From Lojkania enalia (Eukaryota > Ascomycota > Dothideomycetes > Pleosporales), in assembly GCA_010094045.1 (NCBI GenBank), contig ML986623.1:38221-102220 (forward strand): a stretch of DNA of 64,000 bases. Reading direction: 5' to 3'. Position 1 is the first letter of the stretch; each line of letters begins with the position of its first letter. Positions 55,869 through 64,000 of this stretch are shown piece by piece. Under the pieces are notes generated by a model. That model worked only from the letters and a program-made list of their open reading frames with translations. It did no database searches and was not told where the DNA came from. Position numbers and translations under genes: made by a program.

Positions 55869-56843
55869 GACCAACTAGACAAATTACCTCTAGAAACTTT
55901 GCACGAATGTTTCCGATACCTGGATGTTAAATCCCTATCGAGGCTGTCTCGCATTTGTTTGCTCGGTAAAATAGTTGTTGAATCACTTCTCAAACGTAAA
56001 ATCGTCGTTGAGACCACAGGGCATACATTCGAGATTCTAAGCCAGGAGCGGATACTTGGACTTCACTTGGTCAAAAGCCTTTACGCTGCCCTGTCTTCCG
56101 AAAAATGCGGATGCTACGGTGCATATGGGGCCTTTCTACCTCTGCTCTATGCTGAGCGCTGCTGTTTTCTATGTTTACTAACCAACCAGGCTCTATGGGT
56201 GCTTTCCTTACCGGCCGCCAGGGAACGCTTGGTCTCTCAAAACAGCAGCTAGAATCTCTTCCTGTTACATGGAGCATTCCCGGGCAGTATCAAGCCACAT
56301 ATAAAATTTCCTGTAGGCTCTCAATTAAATTTGCAAGCATCAGGACCGCAAAAGAACTATATCTTAAAGTGCAAGGATCAGTGGAAGCCATTGATGCGAA
56401 GTATCCTTTAATTCTCCCTGATTTCCCGCCGCATACGATCCAACCGCACAAGTTTCGACTGTACGAATGGCACCGGAAGGCTTCTTTGAATCATAGTCCC
56501 CTAGACCCATTCAATATAAGCTTCACCACGGGAATTCCGGGATACCTTCGGTGGTATGGGCGCCGTTCCCCTCCCATCGCTAATTAATGGCACGGAGAAT
56601 GGGCATTGGTGCCAAGGGTGTGAGTTCGCTTATAACAAATATACGACAGATGATCTAACCTCCACTCAACTTTTAAGATTGGTGCCGCAGAATTGGTATA
56701 GTGTGGTCTATGAATGCCTTTGGAAAATGCGACATCCGGCTTGGGATAAAACAGATTTTTTTCAGTACTCGAAGCGTTGTTATTTTGTCACCAGGGTAGT
56801 ATCGAGGGGTCAGAATTATAGACGGATTTGCCGCAGAAGGTAG
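55869..56843 (+). pseudogene. Frameshifted F-box protein gene
   Basis: Three overlapping reading frames join into one fungal F-box protein. Frame 1 (about 55869-56230) has the F-box itself (LDKLPLETLHECFRYL, SLSRLSRICLLGKIVVE) and ends near WVLSLPAARERL. Frame 2 (about 56230-56550) continues with GLSKQQLESLPVTWSIPGQ and AIDAKYPLILPDFPPHTIQP. Frame 3 (about 56550-56843) has GMGAVPLPSLINGT and ENGHWCQGCEFAYNKY. Family resemblance runs straight across both shifts, at about 56228-56240 and about 56535-56555. Introns do not explain them, because conserved text abuts on both sides. No good start codon or first exon was found. If intact it would be a Skp1-Cullin ubiquitin ligase adaptor. Confidence 0.65.
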
Positions 56844-57259
56844 ACAACGGAAATTTCTCATATGAAATCTGATTTTCTTGGCTGCATACCCGAGCTATGT
56901 CTTGGATGGAGTAATGTTTTAAACAATAAAGAAGGCTGCTAAGTAATGCAAACAGTGATGATAAAACAATCGATTATAATACTGCGATCTTGTATATCGT
57001 CGGGACAATATTGTTACGGCTAAGCTATTCACAGTTAGCCCCTTGGCAGGTCCAGGGATATATATGTAGCATGTCTCGCATTTCTAGTCAATAGACGCAG
57101 TTTTCCAATCCTCATCAGAGCCAGCAAGCTCTGACAAATATGAACGTACTTCTAGTCGGTGGCTATTGTTTAATTCTACAAAAACGGGTAACTATCATCG
57201 CCTTTGCAAAGTTACAAAATGTACAAAACTGACGTACAAATAGGTTATATATAGTATTC
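56844..57259. other. Spacer with 3' flanks
   Basis: AT-rich sequence between the F-box pseudogene and the ubiquitin-like-domain gene. Nothing recognised. Confidence 0.4.
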
Positions 57260-59077
57260 CTAAGTTATTCGAATACTATCTTGAATTTCTTCCGAGCGTA
57301 AATCAAATATTTCCAGTAGAACATCTCTTCCAGATATGACCTCTAATTTCGCTCGATCCAGGAGCCCGCGCATATTCCGCAAGTTTTCATCGTTTTCTGG
57401 GACGCTCATGAATTGATATAGATTCCAAAAAGTATTTTCAACTTTAGCGAGGCCCAGGAAATATGAGGTGCTATGCATCATTTCAGCTAGTAAACACATT
57501 TGAGAAAACTCTTTCTGGTCCCTATTCCGATTAAGTGTTAGAATATTAACTGATCTAAGTCCATTTATGGCATATTTCACGTACCAGAGTTCCTCCATCC
57601 GAGTAAACACTTCGGAATATTGGCTGATTCCGTCTTTAACCAGGGATCTGCTGAATTCTCGTGCTGCATCAAGGCGGCCGTGATCGTTGTCCATAGTGAG
57701 CAGTTCCGTGAGAAGCCTGGCGGTGTTTACGTGCTCGTTATTATCATATTGGCGAAGCCGCTGTAGAATAGGGTCTTCGCCAAGCATTAAGTCATCGGAG
57801 TCTTCGTCGTCATTAGGATATTTTTCCCGATTTTGTGATGCTTGGATCGCTTTACGAGGTTTTTCAATGAGCCTCACTCGAGAAAAATCTTCCACGCATT
57901 CGAACGGGAAGTTGAGAGTAGTTTTAGAAGTCCCTTTCAGAGCTTCTTGTTCGGTTGCCGCACATAGGTTGTGAACGATAGGCTTTATTGGACGTTGTGG
58001 CCATGCTTCATAACGCCAGATGGGAAGAAGTGGATTCTGCGTGTCTGTAGTGTTATCGTCTTCCGACCTCGTTTTACGCCCTCTGCTAAAACACGCCCCG
58101 CAAATGGAGCATTTCAACTCTAAATTTCCGCCAATTGCACTCTCGACTGAACTGAAGCACTTTGGACATAACTTCGGGATATTACTGGCGGAAAACACCA
58201 TGCCCATAATAAGCTTACGACCGGGAACAAAGACTGAATCAACAGACATTGACCTAGTGATCTCCTCAGTCCTAAAAGCATCTCGCAAATAATATTCCCC
58301 GGCTGCGATCTTCTTTATCCCTGGGACCCTTTTGAACTGCACTTTGAGAATCGTCTCGAAGTCATCCCAGTCCATAATCCATGACCGTAGGAACGGTATG
58401 ATACGGCCGTGGGGATCGTCCAAGTACACAGGTCGCTCTTCCTGAATCCTAGAAGAAAGCCTTGGGGCAGAAAGTAGGTAGTTGATGATTCGCATATTAG
58501 CGAAGAAGACCATCAAAACGAATCCTCGAAACTGTTCGAAGCAGCGAGATAGAGCCTGAAGTATTAACGCTTGCGTTGCGCTTGCTTGTGCCAATCTGGT
58601 TTCTACTCGGATCAGGGCGGACCGAGTCTCTTGCACACTCGAGGTCATGATTGAGAGTTGTACTCTCTGGAGTGTCGTTTGGAGAGCTAGCAGGTCTCCT
58701 TGCAGTTGCGCTTGGAAACGACGAACATCCTCTTTGCTGTATAGTGACCATTCAATCTTCCGGAGCACCGACTTCCAACTCTTAACAGACGCATCAGGTG
58801 ATAATATCACATGGTACTTGCCAATCTTGTTGACGAACTGATATATCGTGGCTCCACATTGGCTTGCTGCTACTTCAAGAGCTCGGAGATGATTAGCATC
58901 ATTGATTCTCAATTCATTTAGACCTTCAAGCGCGGTCGAAACTTGTCTGAGTGTTGCGGTTACAGCCTGATATTCGGATGCGGAGCCCCCACCATCTCTA
59001 ATTGCGTTGATGGACGTAATAAGGAGGTTGGTGCCAGCAATAATATCTCCAACGGAAAATCCAAACGGTACTGCCAT
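57260..59077 (-). CDS. Fungal STAND-N-like / ubiquitin-like domain protein with zinc ribbon
   Basis: A single exon of 605 residues from the ATG before AVPFGFSVGDII; an upstream in-frame ATG at 59176 would add 33 residues that do not fit the family. The N-terminal 1-210 is the helical fungal domain found in front of NLR/ankyrin proteins and in ULD_2 proteins (FGFSVGDIIAGTNLLI, SASEYQAVTATLRQVS, KEDVRRFQAQLQGDLLAL). A ubiquitin-like segment follows at about 245-300 (YLDDPHGRIIPFLRSWIMD, FETILKVQFKRVPGIKKIAAG). A C-x2-C...C-x2-C zinc-ribbon-like motif is at about 340-365 (CPKC and CSICGACFS). The last part has an acidic stretch and tetratricopeptide-like helices. Likely role: signalling or adaptor protein in fungal innate-type responses, by family association only. 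Confidence 0.75.
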   Translation of the reverse strand: MAVPFGFSVGDIIAGTNLLITSINAIRDGGGSASEYQAVTATLRQVSTALEGLNELRINDANHLRALEVAASQCGATIYQFVNKIGKYHVILSPDASVKSWKSVLRKIEWSLYSKEDVRRFQAQLQGDLLALQTTLQRVQLSIMTSSVQETRSALIRVETRLAQASATQALILQALSRCFEQFRGFVLMVFFANMRIINYLLSAPRLSSRIQEERPVYLDDPHGRIIPFLRSWIMDWDDFETILKVQFKRVPGIKKIAAGEYYLRDAFRTEEITRSMSVDSVFVPGRKLIMGMVFSASNIPKLCPKCFSSVESAIGGNLELKCSICGACFSRGRKTRSEDDNTTDTQNPLLPIWRYEAWPQRPIKPIVHNLCAATEQEALKGTSKTTLNFPFECVEDFSRVRLIEKPRKAIQASQNREKYPNDDEDSDDLMLGEDPILQRLRQYDNNEHVNTARLLTELLTMDNDHGRLDAAREFSRSLVKDGISQYSEVFTRMEELWYVKYAINGLRSVNILTLNRNRDQKEFSQMCLLAEMMHSTSYFLGLAKVENTFWNLYQFMSVPENDENLRNMRGLLDRAKLEVISGRDVLLEIFDLRSEEIQDSIRIT

Positions 59078-60295
59078 TTTTGATGAATGATAGGATTGTT
59101 GGGTCCAAAGACTTGAGACAAAGCATGGTCCCAGAGCATGTGGCTGTGCTTCCATTTTCGTATTTACATGCGCCACGATTAGGTGACCGCTCGTTTTGAG
59201 GTGGCGCAGCAGAATCTAGACAGCACAAATGAATTAAGCTGTTGCAGAATAGAGACTCAGGGCTACAGGCTCACTCATCGTTTATGATCGATTATACTTG
59301 ATGGAAAGAGAAAGATCTGGATGACGTTCTCGATAGAGCATCCAACTCTGCTCTCAAGTAAACTACACCGTGCCAACTTCATAACTACACTCATTCCAAC
59401 TATTAGAACCTTAGACAGTAGAATCACTGTTGAATGAACAGAATATTCTGAAATATATACATTTTAATTTGGAAGTAATACCCTAGAATTTCCGGAATGT
59501 GCCTGAGTTAGACGTTTCGTACTGATGCTATGTTCTTGAGATATAAATAGCTGGCTCAATAACTCTAACGGAAATTACAAAGCATATTATATGTCTCCAA
59601 TTACAATCTATTGAAACGACGAGAAGAAGTTAGGCTGGCGACGCTCGTGATAAGCTAGTGGTCGGAACTCAAATGTCTAAGGTATTGGTCATCATCTTTC
59701 GAAAACGGCTTATTTAAATGATGTACATAAGGCGTACAAAATAAAATCAATAATTTGTAAAAATTTTTAACATCACTTAGCCCTTGAACAAAGATAACCT
59801 ATCCTATGAAAGTCTCCTCTTAAAGCAACAACATGAGTCGTCCGATTTTGCACATAAATGGATGTGCTATGCAATCCCATATTGGTGCATACCAATAATG
59901 GAGCGCTTGAGTACGGAGTTTGCGTGCTTCCATTTCCGGAGAATAGACGATTCGTGTTGCGGTCAGACGCCAACATTAACCGGCACATGATGTAATTTAC
60001 AATGTACAGTTCCCCGCTTCTTACTCGGCGATCAATGTTTGAGCGCTGTATTCGGGACCGCAGTAATGCTGTTTGCACGACTTCAGACACAAAATTTAGC
60101 GGCGGGATACCTAGTATAGCAATAACTAGATTCGGAGCATTCGGTAAGTGCTCGAGGGTAGTTGCAGCAAAATTTAAGGACTAAATGCGCCTATTGCATA
60201 TCTATTTGGCTTTAGTGAATCTCTGGGAAATATAAATATCAAGAGCTTGACTCTTTCGACATCAATTCGATTTACTATCCAGCAAGATAATTAAT
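59078..60295. other. Intergenic, divergent promoters
   Basis: Promoters of the ubiquitin-like-domain gene (minus) and the LPMO-like gene (plus). Frames at 59773-60184 have no motif. AT-rich in 59440-59780. Confidence 0.4.
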
Positions 60296-61337
60296 ATGAA
60301 TACCTTTATTATTGCATTGCTTTTACAAAGCGCTTTGCAAGCAGTCAACGCCCATTGTAATAAAATTCTACCCTAAAACCCATTACTACTGACAGATAAC
60401 TCTTAGACTCGCTCTCCGTCATTAAAATCAACGGCAAGCTCAGTGGCGACTGGCAATACGTCAGGTAAAGGCAACAAGTTGCACCATTTGACATTCAGAC
60501 TAATTCATATGCAGAAAAACAGACCCAATCGCCAATCCATGGTATGATGTCTTAGACGCAAACGCAATCCGCTGCGGCCCCAATGCGACAATAAGCGCTG
60601 ATCAAACAGAAACCGCAACTGTGCTTGCTGGGGACACTGTAACTTTTATTGTCGGACCTTCCTCTCCATATGTACGTAGCCAACTTTCTTAATGACGTCA
60701 CATACTCACAGCCTCCTATTTAGGCGGAGTACGGTTTCTATCATCCCGGCGTGGCGTACGGATATCTCTCACGAGCGCCCGGAGACCTAGAATCGTATGC
60801 CGGCGACGGCGAGTGGTTTAAAATCGCCCAGCTTGGCGCTATCAATGATACACAGTGGACAATAGATGCGGATAAGTACGCAGTTGGACAACCATGGAGG
60901 TAATGCCACAAATACTTCCTCTTATCTCTCCAAGAGGCGCTAAACAGATCTCAAGATGAACATCACCATACCTAAGGCTACCCCGCCTGGCAAATACCTC
61001 TTGCGCGCCGAGCAAATCTACAGTTACTGGGGGACGGACAACCAGATATACCTCAACTGCGCGCATATAGAGGTCCTTGGCGAGGGTGTTGGGACACCGG
61101 GGCCTATGGTTAGATTTCCCGGTGCTTATAAACCTTCTGACAGAAGTATGTGTTGTCTTCAAAACCGATATCAAGAATGCTGAGAGGATTAATGTATGTT
61201 GATTATTAGGCCTGAATCCCCCCGACGAGTGGGTCATTAATACACGCTGGGCTGAACCTCCCTTGAGCGACCGTTATAATCTTTCGGATTACGAGTACTT
61301 GGGGCCGCCGGTTTGGAGGGGGCGATTGACTGAGTAG
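60296..61337 (+). CDS. AA9-like lytic polysaccharide monooxygenase, atypical
   Basis: Working model join(60296..60356, 60407..60464, 60515..60671, 60724..60882, 60956..61145, 61210..61337), 250 residues. A signal peptide (MNTFIIALLLQSALQAVNA) leaves His20 as the mature N-terminus, the first copper ligand (HYSLSVIKING). The second histidine is His99 in FYHPGVAYGYLSRAP and the axial Tyr is Tyr177 in QIYLNCAHIEV, with Gln175 two residues before. Enzymes of this family oxidatively cut cellulose or other beta-glucans. The usual outer-sphere His in the segment after YLLR is Tyr169 here. The fourth intron is unsure: the strong donor GTAATG at 60900 has no acceptor in matching phase, so I used the weak GTTGGA donor at 60883; a frameshift mutation is the alternative. 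Confidence 0.7.
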
Positions 61338-61955
61338 ATATCTCGAGGTGAATGTAATAAACTATTTTTGCTATTGAAAGAAAGAAAGGAAGCGTTGATA
61401 CGGTTAAAAGAAATTAAAATACCTTCTGGTTTCTAGAGTCGTAATAAAATTGAGGATCATTCATACCGCTGAATTTTCCAGGAGGTTCTAATCCCGACCA
61501 TAATATCCTCCATTCCGAAACAACGAGAAACTGTAGAATACTAATAAAGAAAAAACAAAAATACAGAATTCGTGGTTCCCTAGTGCCATATACAGATCGA
61601 GTTTCACTCACAAGCCGCCATAAACACCCACTTGCTCAAAAGAATGCCGTATAGGGAAGGTACAGCTCGCGCATTTCAGACTCGAATAGGCTAACCCTAG
61701 AGACTCGCATTAACTAGGCTTTCTAATCATGTATCTCCACTCAGGACTCTATCAACTTCTCCACACACCGTCAAACGGTCGCCAAAAAACCCTCAACGCT
61801 CAGGCCCCCAGCAGAATCCTGCACCAGCAAAGAAACACATCACACACATCTCAAAGGTCACAAATCCGGGTATCATCTACCATTTCCCTTATATTCAATA
61901 CATTATCGCCAACATTCTACCCAATATCTCATTCCCATCCGCGAAACATACCCTC
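61338..61955. other. Convergent 3' flanks
   Basis: Spacer between the LPMO-like gene and LAA1, which end toward each other. A plus-strand frame at 61729-62067 overlaps the LAA1 3' end and has no motif. Confidence 0.4.
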
Positions 61956-64000
61956 CTACCCTCCAAAATCCATCCTGAGTGCAATACTCGGTTCCGCCTC
62001 CTCCACACTCTCCACTTTCTTCTCCCCAACGCCCCTCTTAAGCACACTCTCCATAAATGTCCTCTGATCGGCATTCAAGCCTCCCACCACACTCCTAAAC
62101 GCCCCCTGATCCGCGCCGGCAAGTTCAAGTAATCTATTAGCCGTCTCGTCCATTGCGCTCGGCTCCTTCCCTGCTCTGGCTAGCAAAGTCGGGATAACGA
62201 GCTTACAGGCAATCTGTCTTTGTTCCGGGGAATACAAAGTAGAGACAAATTTAACAATGGTATGCGCAAGCGTCGTCCTGCTTTCTTCCAGTCCTTCGAC
62301 ATCAGAGGGGTTGACAAGAAAAGATAGAATTTGAGGTAAGATTAGGGATGCGACTGCCGTTTCCACGGGACCTTTTTTTGGTATAAGTAACAAGGAGCGA
62401 CAACAGCCAGCCGCCACTTTACTTGTCATTCGGTTCCCTAAGCAGTCGAATAATTCTTCAATGAATCTTTTTATTAGGGGATCGTTCGGGCTGAAAGCGG
62501 GCGCTGCGGAGCTAAGGAGGAGAGCGGTAGCTAGGATCGCGTTCTTTTCGCACGCGAGGGCAGCCTCCATTTCTCGCTGCTGTGCGTGTTTCAGGATAGC
62601 GATGAAGCGTGTAAGGGTTGCGCGGATTTGCGCGCTTGATTCGGAGCCTGGCTGGATATGCATGACTAGGCTTGTTAAGAATCGTTTGAGAATTGGTAAG
62701 GACTGAGGGACAACGGATGCTTGGCAGGAGCCTGTTCCTAGGATTGTTGCGAAGATGTGGAGGATGCATGCGTGGAGATCAGTCTTGATAATTGATGGAA
62801 ACACTTGAGCAGCATCGACAAGCGCGGATAGTGCCGTATTTAGTAGAGCGACTGCCTCCTCGTTGAGCTCATAACGAACTATGGGCAGTCAGCACAAGTA
62901 GTGTTAGAGGATGGTGTTCGCATACCTCCTGTCTTCGTGTCATCAAGTTTGGGAACAAGTCCTGTCAGCACCAACACGATGATCTTTGTCAGCTCGAATA
63001 ATTGATCAATGTCCTCTGAAAGCTTTTCGTCGCCTGATGGAGCTCTAAACTACATTAGCAAGCCTTCACTTCAAGGAAGAATATAAACTCACCCTTGATC
63101 TCTTAGAGCGGATGGATGCCCCAGACATAAATTCCTTGCAATATCAACAATAACCGACTGCACACTCAAGCCCTCAGTAAGCACTAGACGATCCAACATA
63201 TCCATCGTCTCCGAAAAGACAACTTCTTGATAAATTGCATGGCCTGACACTGAAGGCCGAAGAATCTTCTTCAAGGCATGTAGAATCTCAAGAATCTGCT
63301 CCTTAGAAGCCTGTAAGTCACCCGGCCGTCCTGCTAGCGCTTCGAACGCAAGGCCAAACAGAACGAAGAAGAAGGCGACAGGTTCATCACGGTAGTTAAT
63401 ATCACTAGGCTTGCTATTGCCGCTTGGAGTAGCTAGCTCCGTCTTCCCGTCTAGGGCGTCGAAGACAAATTCACTGTCTTCATCGATGAGACTGGCTATA
63501 GCGTCAACGAGGTTGAGCCATGAGTCTTGGTAGAACTACTGGAGTTAGTAGGCAGAATACAGCATATGTCGAATTCGTACCTTGAGCAATGTTTCTCGAT
63601 TCAAGGCTGCGTATATTGTGTCGAGACTGCCAGATAGGGAAGCCGAGCCCATGGAGGAGATGTCAGGCTCGAATCTCAAGCGTGCATATTCTCGCAATGA
63701 TGACAACCAGAGCGGTGTAAGTCTGGCGATGTGTGGTTTTAGGACTTCATTTAAGTAAGTTTGCTCCGCGCTAGCTATTTGAAGTTCTGCCCAAGCTGAG
63801 AATACTGCCATCTTGACCATAACCTGTGCATTGGAGCTGAGCCCTTTCAAGTCGCCAATTGACGCGGTTTCGGAGTCGCCTAAGTTACGGTTATGATTGA
63901 GCTTGTCGATTAATTGAATGCCACATACTTGAGAAGTTTTGAAGTGCTGATACAAGAAGCTTCAGGATACGGCCCATACGATCTACATCTGTAACAATGC
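61956..64000 (-). CDS. LAA1: LAA1/HEATR5 family protein, 3' part (partial)
   Basis: Minus-strand gene whose 5' part lies beyond the window. Exons present: complement(61956..62878, 62926..63044, 63093..63535, 63581..63879, 63929..>64000), introns 45-49 bp with agreeing phases. The translated part is a run of HEAT-like helices (RMGRILKLLVSALQNF, LIDEDSEFVFDALDG, EPVAFFFVLFGLAFEALAG, LFELTKIIVLVLTGLVPKL, ILPQILSFLVNPSDVEGLEE) ending in the conserved acidic C-terminus EEAEPSIALRMDFGG. LAA1 (mammalian HEATR5) partners with the AP-1 clathrin adaptor in transport between trans-Golgi and endosomes. The full protein is usually about 2000 residues, so roughly the last 600 are seen here. No stop or frameshift is present in this part. 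Confidence 0.85.

Noticed and set aside
60900..60947. GT-AC intron in the LPMO-like gene
   Set aside because: It would restore phase with the strong donor, but such introns are very rare; a weak canonical donor or a frameshift is more likely.
1..64000. CRISPR arrays, bacterial operons or ribosome binding sites
   Set aside because: The sequence is eukaryotic with spliceosomal introns; no regularly spaced repeats were seen.

Overview
The window is nuclear DNA from a filamentous ascomycete (Pezizomycotina). A Leotiomycetes-like source is my guess and is not proven. The evidence is many 45-100 bp GT-AG introns with CTAAC-like branch points, fungal-only families (HET, DUF1996, DUF2011, DUF7730-type, fungal F-box and ubiquitin-like STAND-associated proteins), and clear orthologs of fungal CSE1, TSC2, GYP7, a Mso1-type protein and LAA1. 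I rebuilt gene models by hand, choosing splice sites by GT-AG rule, reading phase and family motifs. Exon coordinates are in each entry.

Layout. 1.3-14.8 kb is a loose block of secreted proteins: a class II haem peroxidase, an S41 peptidase with a likely GPI signal, a G1 (eqolisin)-fold protein that appears to have lost its catalytic residues, and a DUF1996 protein, separated by long gene-free DNA. A HET-domain gene follows (15.2-17.2 kb).

18.1-26.3 kb holds four genes of related chemistry: aspartate kinase, homoserine O-acetyltransferase, a plant-NIT4-like nitrilase and an O-acetylhomoserine sulfhydrylase-type PLP enzyme. Together they could make O-acetylhomoserine from the aspartate pathway, replace the acetoxy group with a nucleophile, and hydrolyse a nitrile. 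This is the best candidate for an undescribed system. My favoured hypothesis is cyanide capture as gamma-cyano-alpha-aminobutyrate followed by nitrilase conversion to glutamate or its amide. A non-proteinogenic amino acid route like the FUB3/FUB5/FUB7 module of fusaric acid is the main alternative.

27.3-49.2 kb is a housekeeping block: CSE1 and TSC2 (divergent), a DUF7730-type protein, a Mso1/Sec1-binding protein, the GYP7 Rab-GAP, and three uncharacterised or DUF genes. 49.2-61.3 kb is poorer in genes and more AT-rich. It carries a four-helix membrane protein, a second DUF7730-type gene, a frameshifted F-box pseudogene, a ubiquitin-like-domain protein, possible retroelement debris and an unusual AA9 LPMO-like gene. 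The 3' part of LAA1 runs off the right edge.
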